Shown here: positions 18,428 through 27,578 of the stretch, piece by piece
Layout of the letters: each line of letters begins with the position of its first letter
How positions within the stretch are numbered: position 1 is the stretch's first letter
Assembly: GCF_021341785.1 (NCBI RefSeq)
Contig: NZ_JAJTTF010000004.1
Location: forward strand, 124,001-188,000
Direction of reading: 5' to 3'
Origin: Microbacterium sp. Au-Mic1
Lineage (GTDB): Bacteria > Actinomycetota > Actinomycetes > Actinomycetales > Microbacteriaceae
Length of the DNA: 64,000 bases
The notes under the pieces: model-generated
What the model was told of the DNA's origin: nothing
Database searches by the model: none
Seen by the model: only the letters and a program-made list of their open reading frames with translations
Made by a program: the position numbers and the translations under genes

Positions 18428-20349
18428 CCGGGACGGGTCACGTGGAGCCGGAGGCGGGGATCCGCCCCGGCGCGGGTCGAATCGTCCTCTTTGCGCTGCA
18501 TTCGGATCGCGGTGACGCCGACGACGCGACTCGGCATCAGCTCGAGGCACTGCGCCCGCTGGCCGCGCGGCTTGTGGTGATCGTCGAACCCGGACTCGCG
18601 GCAGGACATCTCGACGCCGTCGCCGAACTCAGCGATGAGATCGTGCGCCACGACGGGGTCGCCGTCGATGCCAGGGCCTACAGGACCGCTCTTCAGACCA
18701 TCGATGTCACGCCTTATGAGGAAGTGCTGTTCACCGGCAACGGATGGTTCGGCCCCATCGGATCCTTCGACGACGTCGTCGGTCGCATGGCCGCATCGGA
18801 CGCAGGAGTGTGGCGGCTGATCGAGACGACGGATCGTCATCCCGAGGCCTTCCCCCTCGAGGGATTCTCGCGGCCCCTCATGCCGTGGACATGGACTGCC
18901 GTCAGCGCGGACGCCGTCGACTCGCGGGCCTGGCAGGAATACTGGGCGGTCCCGCGGGAGGACGGTGAGGACGCGTTCGCGGAGGCTCTGGAAGCGCGGG
19001 GCGTACGCGGCTCCACAGCCTTCTCCGCCGTTCTGGGACCCCGTGGCAATCCCGGTGTCCTCGCTCCCGGAGCGCTGATCGACGCGGGATGCCCCGTGCT
19101 CTTGAGAGCGGTGTTCGCACAGTTCCCGCCTCTTCTGGACAGGTTCGCCGTGCTCGTGCGACCGATCGTGGCCGAGATGGACAGACAGGGCTATCCGGTC
19201 GAACTCCTCTGGCGTGCCGTCGTCCGCACCACGCCCCCGGCTGCGCTCAACGCCTTGGCGGGCATGCTCGAGATACTGCCCGACGCGGCTCCGGGAGCGG
19301 ATGCGGAGACCAAGGGGAATGCTCCGCTGCGCGTCGTGGTGCTGGCGCATGTACCGCACCTCGGTTTCGTGGACGAGCTCGCTGAGCGGCTCCGACAGAT
19401 CCCGGGACCCTTCGATCTCGTCGTCACCACGACGGACGGGCGCAAGGCGGCGAAGCTGAAGGCGCGGTTGCGTTCGAGCGAGCGCGATTGGGCCAGGAAC
19501 GCCGAAGTCAGGGTGACGTGGGTCCCCGGAGGACGCGACATGGGGGCTCTCCTCATCGGCTGCCGCGACATCCTGCTGTCCGATCGCTACGACCTCGTCA
19601 TCCGCGTGCACGGGCGCGAGCCGCGACGCAAGACACTCAACATCCGCGAGTACGGGCGGCGATATCAGCTGGAGAACCTGTTGAGCGGCCCCGGATACGT
19701 GCAGCGCATCTTCGATTTCTTCCGCAGAGAACCCGGGCTGGGGATGGTGTTCCCGCCGATAGTGCACATCGGGTACGGGACGATGGGGCGGGGCTGGGGC
19801 GCATACCGTGAGCCCGCTGAGGATCTCGCTGACGTGCTCGGGATCACGGTCCCGTTCGACGAGGTGTCGCCTCTCGCGCCCTATGGCGGGATGTGGATCG
19901 GCCGCCCGTCCGCCCTCAGGATCTTCGCCGAGCATGACTGGACCGTGGGCGACTACCACCGCAGCCGCCGCGCGCGTTGGGTCGAGCTCACCCGCGTCCA
20001 GGAGCGGCTGCTCGGGCTGGCGGCCGCCGAGGCGGGCTATCACTGCCGCACGGTGCTGAACCGCGAGCATGCCCAGATCTCGCACACCGCTCTCGAGTTC
20101 AAGCTCGACGAGCTCTCGATGACGACCCGCGGATATCCGGTCGAGCAGATCCACCTGCTGCGCCGCGCCGGCTGGACGGGCTACGGCGGGGTGGTGGCTC
20201 TCACGCGGATGTACATCAATCTGAACCATCCTCGGGTTGCGAGCGTGATGCAGCCGCTGTATCGCACGGCGCGCAACGCGGGTCTGATGGGGAAGCGCGT
20301 CCTCTCGGCGGTGCGCAACGAGCACAAGGACGACGGGGGAGACCTATGA
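18424..20349 (+). CDS. RgpF-like rhamnan synthesis protein, divergent copy
   Basis: A 641-residue protein of the rhamnan synthesis F family, whose members are thought to add rhamnose or side groups to rhamnose polymers. It aligns end to end with the next gene but has lost conserved features: the motif NGRD becomes GGRD (369-372) and HSKK becomes HGRE (396-399). The N-terminal domain lacks the NRGYD motif of its neighbour, although the FTGNGWFGP segment remains. Later family segments are kept ([39 protein letters not shown]). It may have a different acceptor or be partly regulatory. It overlaps both rmlA and the second RgpF-like gene by four bases. Confidence 0.8.
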
Positions 20350-22283
20350 CCGCGACGAGCGAGCTGATCCCGGCGTATCCGCGCGCGGCCGAGGTCTTCC
20401 CGAGGGATGGCAGGCGCCTGCTCATCTACGTGGTCTACGACCCCAGGGGGGACGTCGAGGACTACGTGCTGCACGCGTTGACGGCTCTGCGTGCACACTC
20501 GGCGCGCATCCTGGCGGTGGTGAACGGCAGCCTGACCGGGCGTGGACGTGAACGTCTCGCGACGGTGAGCGACGAGGTCGTCGAACGCGAGAACCGCGGC
20601 TACGACATCTGGGGCTACAAATTCGGCCTCGATCACATCGGTGACGGCATCGCCGAGTACGACGAGGTCGTCATTGCGAACGACACCTGGTACGGTCCTG
20701 TCCGCTCGTTCGCCGACGTCTTCGAACGCATGGATGAGCGTGCCGTGCACTTCTGGGGTCTCACGGATCACGCTCGTGTGGAGCCGCACCCGTTCACCCA
20801 CACCGGGTACCTGCCGTATCACCTGCAGTCCTATTGGGTCGCGGTCCGGCGCGACATGATCCTTTCGCCGGAGTGGGCGCAGTACTGGCGCGATCTGCCC
20901 GAGATGACGACCTACTCCGACGCCGTCGTCAAGCATGAAGGCGTGTTCACCGAGCATTTCACCGGGCACGGTTTCGTCGGGGACGTCGCGTTCCCGCTGC
21001 TCCTGGACACCCCGGAGAACTACCCGGTGCTCTATGCGCGACAGCTTCTCGAAGCGGGTTGCCCCACTCTGAAACGACGCGCCTTCTTCCAGTGGCCGCC
21101 GTATCTCGACCAATCGGGCGTCGTCAGCCGATGGACGCTGGATTCGGCCCAGGAATACGGATATCCGATCGACCTGATCTATGCGGACATGGCGAGGAAC
21201 GTCGCGCCTCGTGTCATGAACGCGGGGGCGGCTCTGCTGTCCGTACTGCCAGAGGAGGACGACTCGTACGACCCGGCTGCGCCGCTGCGCACTCTGGTGA
21301 TCGCGCACGTCTTCTATCCGGAGATGACCGATGAGATGCTCGACCGGGCGGACAACCTGCCGGGAGCGTACGATCTGCTGATCACGACTCCTGAGGAGTC
21401 ACGCGCCGTCGACATCCGTGAGCGCCTCGCGGCTCGGACGCTCCGTGGCGATGCGCAGGTGCGGGTCCTGGAGTCCAACAACGGCCGGGATCAGGGCGCG
21501 TTCCTGGTCGGATGCCGCGACGAGATCCTGAACGGCGGATACGACCTTCTCGTCAAGATCCACTCCAAGAAGACCCCGCAGGACGCACCGGCCGTCGGCG
21601 CGCATTTCAAGGAGCAGCAGTTCGGCAATCTGCTGAACTCGCCGGGCTACGCCGCGAACGTGGTCGCGCTCTTCCAGCGCGAGCCGGGTCTCGGCCTGGC
21701 CTTTCCACCGACGGTTCACCTCGGGCATCCCACGATCGGACATGGCTGGTGGCAGAACAAGCCCGCCTTCGCGGAGTGGTGCCGGACGCTCGGTATCCGC
21801 GTGCCCCTCGACGAGGGCTCGCCGCTCGCGCCATTCGGGTCGATGTACTTCGCACGGCCCGACGCGCTGCGTCTGCTGGTCGAGCATGCGTGGACCTACG
21901 AGGGCTTCGGCGGCGCCGATGCCTATCAGGACGGAGGGCTCGCGCATGTGCTGGAGCGGATGCCGTCCTATGCGGCAGGTGAGCGCGGCTATCACACCCG
22001 GACCATTGCGACATCCGAGTATCTCTCGATGAGCTACACGGCGCTCAGCTACAATCTCGATCAGCTGTCCATGACCATGCCGGGCACCACCATGGACAAG
22101 ATTCAGCTGCTGCGCCGACTCGGCGAATGGGATTACGGCACGGCTCGTGATCTCGGTCGGATGTTCGTCACCCTCCATGCACCGCAGCTGCGGGACCGTG
22201 CCAAGGGCGTCTATCGCCGGACGGAGCAGGCCAGAGGCATCCTCTGGAGGCTTCGGCATCCGTCCTCGTGGCGCAACCGCTGA
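20346..22283 (+). CDS. RgpF-like rhamnan synthesis protein, canonical copy
   Basis: A 645-residue member of the rhamnan synthesis F family. The N-terminal domain carries ENRGYDIWGYK (N83-D87) and VIANDTWYGPVRSF. The C-terminal domain has NNGRDQGAFLVG (378-388) and the KIHSKK motif with H406-K409, followed by NSPGYAANVVALFQREPGLGLAFPP. No transmembrane segment is evident, so it should act on the cytosolic face on a lipid-linked chain. Position between rmlA and an ABC exporter fits rhamnose-polymer assembly before export. The exact linkage cannot be predicted. The ATG at 20346 overlaps the previous stop (ATGA). Confidence 0.85.
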   Translation: MTATSELIPAYPRAAEVFPRDGRRLLIYVVYDPRGDVEDYVLHALTALRAHSARILAVVNGSLTGRGRERLATVSDEVVERENRGYDIWGYKFGLDHIGDGIAEYDEVVIANDTWYGPVRSFADVFERMDERAVHFWGLTDHARVEPHPFTHTGYLPYHLQSYWVAVRRDMILSPEWAQYWRDLPEMTTYSDAVVKHEGVFTEHFTGHGFVGDVAFPLLLDTPENYPVLYARQLLEAGCPTLKRRAFFQWPPYLDQSGVVSRWTLDSAQEYGYPIDLIYADMARNVAPRVMNAGAALLSVLPEEDDSYDPAAPLRTLVIAHVFYPEMTDEMLDRADNLPGAYDLLITTPEESRAVDIRERLAARTLRGDAQVRVLESNNGRDQGAFLVGCRDEILNGGYDLLVKIHSKKTPQDAPAVGAHFKEQQFGNLLNSPGYAANVVALFQREPGLGLAFPPTVHLGHPTIGHGWWQNKPAFAEWCRTLGIRVPLDEGSPLAPFGSMYFARPDALRLLVEHAWTYEGFGGADAYQDGGLAHVLERMPSYAAGERGYHTRTIATSEYLSMSYTALSYNLDQLSMTMPGTTMDKIQLLRRLGEWDYGTARDLGRMFVTLHAPQLRDRAKGVYRRTEQARGILWRLRHPSSWRNR

Positions 22284-22321
22284 GAACCTCCCGCCTCCCG
22301 CATGCTCGACAACCAGATCGG

Positions 22322-22327
22322 TAAACT
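22322..22327 (+). promoter_or_regulatory. -10 box of the first ABC exporter operon (leaderless type)
   Basis: TAAACT ends seven bases before the ATG at 22335. It is the AT-richest -10 box of this type in the window and supports that start over an ATG at 22302. Confidence 0.55.
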
Positions 22328-22334
22328 GCACGTT

Positions 22335-23255
22335 ATGTCTGTGGCCCAACCCGGATCGGCCTCGGAGCGCTATACGCGCTTGAGCACCCTTCCCCTTCGC
22401 GAAGTCGGGGGGCTTCGTCCATTCACACCCCGCGGCTTCGCCGGCTCGATCCGCGACATCCTCGCGCACCGAGAGATGCTCGACCTCTTGATCAAGCGCG
22501 ATCTGAAGTCGCGCTACAAGGACTCCGCGCTCGGCTTCCTCTGGTCGCTCGCTCGTCCGCTCGTGCAGCTGCTGATCTACTTCGTCGTGCTGGGGCAGTT
22601 CATCGGCGCGGCCAGAGGCATCCCCGATTTCGCGATCTTCATCTTCTCGGGACTGACCGCGATGGGGCTGTTCACCGAGATCGCCGTCGGCGGCACCGGT
22701 TCCATCCTCGCGAACGCCGGCCTCGTCAAGAAGGTCTATGTGCCGCGCGAGCTGTTCCCGTTGGCGTCGACAGGATCGGCGTTGTTCAACTTCGGCGTTC
22801 AGCTGCTGGTCCTGCTGGTCGCGACCGTGGTCGCCGGCAAGCCGCCGATCCATCCGCAGCTGGCATACGTCATTCCGGCGCTCGCTCTGATCATCGTCTA
22901 CGGGCTCGCATTCGCGCTGCTCCTGGGCGCTCTGAACGTGTACTTGCGCGACATCCAGTATCTCGTCGAGGTTGCGACCATGCTGCTGTTCTGGGCGTCG
23001 CCCGTGGTGTACGCGTGGTCGATGGTCAAGGGCCTGATCAAGCACCCCTGGATCCTCGAGATCTACACGAACAATCCGCTCACGCTGGCCGTCATCGGAT
23101 TCCAGAAGGCCTTCTGGGTGGCCGGCGACAGCCTGCCCCAGCCTGGTGATCTGCTGCTGCGGCAGCTCGTCGCACTGGTCGTCGGGTTGGTTCTTCTGGT
23201 GCTCAGCCACCGTGTCTTCCTGCGCCTGCAGGGCAACTTCGCGCAGGAACTGTGA
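22335..23255 (+). CDS. wzm: ABC-2 type polysaccharide exporter, membrane subunit (Wzm-like)
   Basis: A 306-residue integral membrane protein with about six transmembrane helices of the ABC2_membrane family. The cytoplasmic lead-in DLLIKRDLKSRYKDSALGFLWSLARPL is the typical coupling segment of Wzm/TagG/RfbA proteins. It would form the channel that moves a finished lipid-linked glycan across the membrane. The ATG at 22335 follows a TAAACT box by seven bases; an ATG eleven codons upstream would place that box inside the gene. The gene overlaps its ATPase partner (GTGA). It directly follows the RgpF-like genes, so a rhamnose-rich polymer is the probable cargo. Confidence 0.92.
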   Translation: MSVAQPGSASERYTRLSTLPLREVGGLRPFTPRGFAGSIRDILAHREMLDLLIKRDLKSRYKDSALGFLWSLARPLVQLLIYFVVLGQFIGAARGIPDFAIFIFSGLTAMGLFTEIAVGGTGSILANAGLVKKVYVPRELFPLASTGSALFNFGVQLLVLLVATVVAGKPPIHPQLAYVIPALALIIVYGLAFALLLGALNVYLRDIQYLVEVATMLLFWASPVVYAWSMVKGLIKHPWILEIYTNNPLTLAVIGFQKAFWVAGDSLPQPGDLLLRQLVALVVGLVLLVLSHRVFLRLQGNFAQEL

Positions 23256-24472
23256 GTGACAGCATGGACGAGATGATGAACGCCGCGCCCGCTGTGCTCG
23301 ACCGCCCGGTGGTGGTCGACGTCGCCGATGTCTCAAAGCGCTTCACGGTACGCCGCGACTCTTCGTTGAAGGAACGCATCGTCACGCTCGGTCGTGCCGG
23401 ACGCCGCCATCGCGAGGACTACTGGGCGCTGAACGACGTATCCGTGCAGATCCGTGCCGGGAGCACGCTGGGCCTGATCGGTCACAACGGCTCGGGCAAG
23501 AGCACGCTGCTCAAAGTGATCGGCGGGATCATTCAGCCGACGTCGGGCGAGGTGCGGCAACGCGGACGCGTCGCAGCGCTCCTGGAGCTGGGAGCCGGGT
23601 TCCATCCCGACCTGACCGGTCGCGAGAACGTCTACCTGAACGCCTCCCTGCTCGGTCTGACACGCGAGGAAACCGCGTCCCGATTCGCGGAGATCCTCGA
23701 CTTCTCGGGCATCGGCGACTTCATCGACACGCAGGTGAAGTTCTACTCCTCGGGCATGTACGTCCGTCTCGCGTTCGCCGTCGCAGTCCACACCGATCCC
23801 GACATCCTTCTCGTGGACGAGGTGCTCGCGGTCGGGGACGAGGCGTTCCAGAAGAAGTGCATGGACAAGATCGAGGAGTTCCAGAAAGAGGGCCGATCGA
23901 TCATCTTCGTCAGCCATGCGCTGGGACAGATCGAGGAACTCTGCGATCGGGTGCTGCTGCTGGACCACGGGAAGGTCGTCTTCGACGGCATCCCGGAGAC
24001 GGCGGTAGAGCGATTCAGGGAGATCCTCAAAGAAGGCTCGGAGCGCGACGGGCAGCACAACCTGTCGATGCAGTCGATGAAGGTGCTCGGCATCGAGGTG
24101 TGCGATGAGTCGGGGCGGAAGGTCGACGAGATCAGCTCCGGATCACCGTTCATCGTCCGGATCCGAGTCCGCTCCGATGTGCGGGTCGAATCCTGGGCGC
24201 TGGGCTTCAGCGTGGACACCGGGTCCGGTCACATGGCTCTGGCGTCCAACACGGATCTGGCCGGGGTCGAGCTGGAGCCGATCGACGGCGAGCGCAGCGT
24301 CGAACTCCGCGTGAGCGATGCCCGCCTCGGATCCGGTCGCTACGTCGTCAATGCGAATGTCGTCGGTCTCAGCACGCCGAGTGCACACTCTCTCGAAGGC
24401 GGCGCGAGCTTCACGGTGGCGGGATCGGCGCAGACGATCGGACCCGCGGGGGGCAGCGTCAGCGTGCAGTGA
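23252..24472 (+). CDS. wzt: Polysaccharide exporter ATPase with C-terminal carbohydrate-binding domain (Wzt-like)
   Basis: A 406-residue protein. Residues 20-260 are the ATPase: Walker A GHNGSGKS at 77-84, an LLELGAGFHPDLTGRENVYLN block typical of Wzt/TagH proteins, signature YSSGMY at 165-170 and Walker B ILLVDE at 185-190. Residues about 265-406 form the extra beta-sandwich seen in Wzt proteins that read the end of the glycan before export (Wzt_C). This tail implies that a chain-end modification licenses export. Its last 14 bases overlap the convergent gene at 24459. The second ATPase in this window (44122) has no such tail. Confidence 0.93.
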   Translation: MSDSMDEMMNAAPAVLDRPVVVDVADVSKRFTVRRDSSLKERIVTLGRAGRRHREDYWALNDVSVQIRAGSTLGLIGHNGSGKSTLLKVIGGIIQPTSGEVRQRGRVAALLELGAGFHPDLTGRENVYLNASLLGLTREETASRFAEILDFSGIGDFIDTQVKFYSSGMYVRLAFAVAVHTDPDILLVDEVLAVGDEAFQKKCMDKIEEFQKEGRSIIFVSHALGQIEELCDRVLLLDHGKVVFDGIPETAVERFREILKEGSERDGQHNLSMQSMKVLGIEVCDESGRKVDEISSGSPFIVRIRVRSDVRVESWALGFSVDTGSGHMALASNTDLAGVELEPIDGERSVELRVSDARLGSGRYVVNANVVGLSTPSAHSLEGGASFTVAGSAQTIGPAGGSVSVQ

Positions 24473-26585
24473 GCGCGGCGTCCAGCAGTGCCCGCGCCCG
24501 CGCATCGAAGGAGTCGCGCTCGCGGACGAGCGCGCTGATCCGCGCGCTCTCGTCGGCGTCGGGGAACAGCGAGTCCAGGTCGCCGTTCAGGAGGGCGACG
24601 AGCTCGTCGCCGTCCTGAAAGGTCGGCACGGCGCCCTCGAACTCCTGCGCGATGCCGTCGACCTCGTCGCTGATCACGCGGCCGCCGGCGGCGAGCACAT
24701 CGTAGGGCCGGTTCGAGATGAAGCCGTGCCGCCGCATCGCCGGCCAGTGGTCGTTGAGCACGACGCCGGCCGTCTCATAGCGCGAGGGCAGATCGTCGTT
24801 CGCGATCCCGGCGGCTGCGATGTGCGCCGCGGGGATGTAGCCGCGCCAGTCGGGGCCGTACACCCGGAGCGGCAGGCCGGCTGCGATCGGCGCGACGACG
24901 GCAGGGCGATGCAGGCCACGTGCGGTCCCGACGAAGACGATGGATCCGTCCCGGCGAGCACCGGTGGGGTGGAAACGGGTCGGATCGGTGCACTGCAGCA
25001 GCGGCTCGACCGGCCGGCCGAAACGGTGGGCGGCCTCGCGCGCCCATGGGCGCGACGCGGCGAACACCAGGTCGAAGTCGGCGAGTTCGGCTGACGTGAT
25101 CTCGTCCGGGTGGCTGATGATCCAGAGCAGCCGCACTCCCGTCGACGGCGGCGCGATCCGGTGCGGCCCGCGCAGGACGAGCGTCACGTCGTCGTACTCC
25201 GTGGTGCTGCGCTGTGCGGCCGGACGGGCATCGACCGCGGCATACTGCCCGATCCGCTCGAGCGCCGCAGCCAGGGCTCGAGCGAAATGCGTGTCGCCCC
25301 AGCTCTCGCCTTTCGCGCCTGCCGGCGCCGCCGTCTTGATCGCCCAGCGGAGCCGCGGAACCGCGGTGCCGTCGGGGAGCTCGAACGTGTGGGCAGTCCG
25401 CCCGATGGCCGGGCCCCGCGGGGTCCACCCGTTGAAGGCCAGCCCGCGGCCGAGCTGCGGAAGCACCGATTCCGCGGTCCCTCGAAGGGCGATGGAGTCC
25501 GGGAACGCCTCCGAGGCGATGACGGTCAGGTCGAGCAGGACACGCGGCGAGCCGGCATCGCCGTCACGTCGTGCGGAGACCGGCGCGTGCAGCGCGGCCG
25601 ACGGCCCCGTGGAGCCGAGAGCGCGTGCATCCTCTGCGGGAAAGCCGGCGAGCAGTGCGAATCCGGTTTCGTCGTGCGCGACCACGCCCGCGGAGGCCAC
25701 GGTGCCGTCCGCGGCCAGAAGCAGAGGTGCGACGGGGCCGTCGACGGCGCCGTCGACAAGGGCCCTCAACGTGCGCGCATCCACGTCCACGCCGATTTGC
25801 CGGCGGAGCACGAGCGTGCCCTCCACGGGCACCACTGCTGTGCGGCCCCGGATGTCGACACGGGGGTCGGCCAGCGCGAGCAGCCGCGCGGCGACCCGCA
25901 GATCCTGCCGTGCCGCCCGAAGGTCGAGGATCGCGCGATCGTGCTCCCTGGTTCCGAGGAACGCCGTGAGCACCGCGAGAATGCGGCCGTCTTCGTCTCC
26001 GACGCCGAGATCGAGTTCGAGGAGGGCGTCCGCACCGGACGTCCCGGATCCGCCTTCGTCCGGAGCGCCGGCCGACGGAGTCCTCTGCGCGGAGAGGGCC
26101 GCCTGTCGTATCTCGCGCAGACCGAGCCGCGAGCCGGAGCGCATCGGAAGTGTGCTCCCGTCCTCCAGCATGCGCCACGCATGCCCCAAGGGGCCGCCTG
26201 CCGCTCCGATCGCTCTCGGGTGATGGCGCGCATGATCGGGAGCGCTCCAGGCGGCGGTGGTCTCGATCTCGGTTGGATCGGAGACGAGGTAGGCGTAGAG
26301 CGCGGGGACCCGATCCGAATCCGGCAGCTGTGCGGAGACCTGTCCCTCCAGGAACAGGGGGTTGAGGACGAGTCCGTTGCGATACCCGCCCCGCACGTAT
26401 GCACGCACGGCCCGGCGGATGCCGATCCGACGTCCGGGATGCTGGGCGCGGACGAATTCGAGATCGACGACGCGCGCACGGCGGATCGTGCGGGCCCACC
26501 AGAACCGGTCGGCGGCGGCGAGCAGACTCCCCAGCACGGGCAGGGATCGGGATCGGCGCCACTGCGCCCGAAGCATGCTCAGCAC
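24459..26585 (-). CDS. Large glycosyltransferase with CgeB-like C-terminal domain
   Basis: A 708-residue protein. The C-terminal 270 residues resemble CgeB/GT-B glycosyltransferases: LLWIISHPDEIT, DLVFAASRPWAREAAHRFG, the hinge segment LLQCTDPTRFHP, VFVGTARGLHRPAV and the donor-side NRPYDVLAAGGRVISDEVDGI. The first 340 residues have no family I recognise; they look like a second soluble alpha/beta unit, with one recurring style of segment (VPVEGTLVLRRQIGVDVDARTLRALVDGA). The GTG at 26585 is preceded by a perfect TAGACT box at six bases, so I prefer it to the ATG three codons in. It lies divergent to a GT2 gene. Confidence 0.78.
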   Translation of the reverse strand: MLSMLRAQWRRSRSLPVLGSLLAAADRFWWARTIRRARVVDLEFVRAQHPGRRIGIRRAVRAYVRGGYRNGLVLNPLFLEGQVSAQLPDSDRVPALYAYLVSDPTEIETTAAWSAPDHARHHPRAIGAAGGPLGHAWRMLEDGSTLPMRSGSRLGLREIRQAALSAQRTPSAGAPDEGGSGTSGADALLELDLGVGDEDGRILAVLTAFLGTREHDRAILDLRAARQDLRVAARLLALADPRVDIRGRTAVVPVEGTLVLRRQIGVDVDARTLRALVDGAVDGPVAPLLLAADGTVASAGVVAHDETGFALLAGFPAEDARALGSTGPSAALHAPVSARRDGDAGSPRVLLDLTVIASEAFPDSIALRGTAESVLPQLGRGLAFNGWTPRGPAIGRTAHTFELPDGTAVPRLRWAIKTAAPAGAKGESWGDTHFARALAAALERIGQYAAVDARPAAQRSTTEYDDVTLVLRGPHRIAPPSTGVRLLWIISHPDEITSAELADFDLVFAASRPWAREAAHRFGRPVEPLLQCTDPTRFHPTGARRDGSIVFVGTARGLHRPAVVAPIAAGLPLRVYGPDWRGYIPAAHIAAAGIANDDLPSRYETAGVVLNDHWPAMRRHGFISNRPYDVLAAGGRVISDEVDGIAQEFEGAVPTFQDGDELVALLNGDLDSLFPDADESARISALVRERDSFDARARALLDAALTAR

Positions 26586-26591
26586 GGTGGA

Positions 26592-26597
26592 AGTCTA
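26592..26597 (-). promoter_or_regulatory. -10 box of the CgeB-like gene (leaderless type)
   Basis: TAGACT (minus strand) ends six bases before the GTG at 26585. The same hexamer stands at the same spacing or one base off at 55105 and 43315. Confidence 0.55.
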
Positions 26598-26645
26598 TGC
26601 GGATGATAGCCTCGGACGGTTCGGTCGGCCGGGAGGGAAGCGCCT

Positions 26646-27578
26646 GTGAGTACGAGTTCCGGGGACGAGACCATGACGCTCGACGCCGCGTCCGAACGCG
26701 TCGGCATCGTGGTGCGCACTAAGGATCGTCCCGCGATGCTGGCTCGTGCGCTGGACGACATCCTGTCGCAGCGTTTCGAGGACTGGCGCGCTGTGATCGT
26801 CAATGACGGGGGAGACTCCGCGGCGGTCGACCGTGTCATCGCCGCGGTTCGTGGTGCGGCCCGGGGGCGGATCTCTGCGGTCCACCACTCGGACAGCAGG
26901 GGACGGTCAGCGGCCGCGAACATCGGAGTGCAGGCTCTCACCGGCGACTACGTCGTGCTGCATGATGACGACGATCTTTGGCATCCCGACTTCCTCGCCG
27001 CGACCGTCGACTGGCTCGATCGGAATCCCGGCGATGGCGGTGTCGTGGCCCGTACTGAAATCGTGTACGAACGTGAGACGGCCACGGGGCTCGAGGAGAC
27101 CGGCCGCGTGCCGTTCTGGCCGGCTCTGACGGCGATCACCTATGCGGAACTCCTGCAGGTGAACCGCTTCGTCCCGATCGCCTATCTCTACCGCCGCTCC
27201 CTGCATGATGAGGTCGGCTATTACCGGGAAGACGTCCACGCGGCCGAGGACTGGGAGTTCAACCTGCGAGTGGCGGCGCGGCACCCGATCGGATTCCTCG
27301 GAGACCAAGTGCTCGCGTACTGGATGCAGCGCCCGAACTCCACCGGCGCTCTGGGGAACAGCATGTTCCTGCTCGAAAGCGAGCACGAGTACTACGACCG
27401 CCGGATCCGGGACGAGGCGCTGCGCGCGTACGTCGCAGGACATGGCGATGGGCTTGCGCTGTTCCTGGCGCGATACGTGCAGGACGAGGTGTCCCGTCAG
27501 CTGGATGAGCGGCGGACGATCGGCCAACGCCTGGTCGGCGCGGCTCGGCGCCGGTGGCGTGCACGGCGGATGCGATGA
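26646..27578 (+). CDS. Family 2 glycosyltransferase
   Basis: A 310-residue GT-A enzyme. The start GIVVRTKDRPAMLARALDDILSQ is the typical donor-binding strand and helix, VNDGGDS is the first acidic motif, and LHDDDDLWHPDF (D107-D110) supplies the metal-binding DxD. The acceptor side contains AAEDWEFNLRVA, where the ED is the expected catalytic base. It is cytosolic. The GTG start has a GGAGGGA element about nine bases upstream. It overlaps the GlfT2-like gene downstream by four bases, so the two act in one unit. The sugar transferred is unknown. Confidence 0.9.
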   Translation: MSTSSGDETMTLDAASERVGIVVRTKDRPAMLARALDDILSQRFEDWRAVIVNDGGDSAAVDRVIAAVRGAARGRISAVHHSDSRGRSAAANIGVQALTGDYVVLHDDDDLWHPDFLAATVDWLDRNPGDGGVVARTEIVYERETATGLEETGRVPFWPALTAITYAELLQVNRFVPIAYLYRRSLHDEVGYYREDVHAAEDWEFNLRVAARHPIGFLGDQVLAYWMQRPNSTGALGNSMFLLESEHEYYDRRIRDEALRAYVAGHGDGLALFLARYVQDEVSRQLDERRTIGQRLVGAARRRWRARRMR

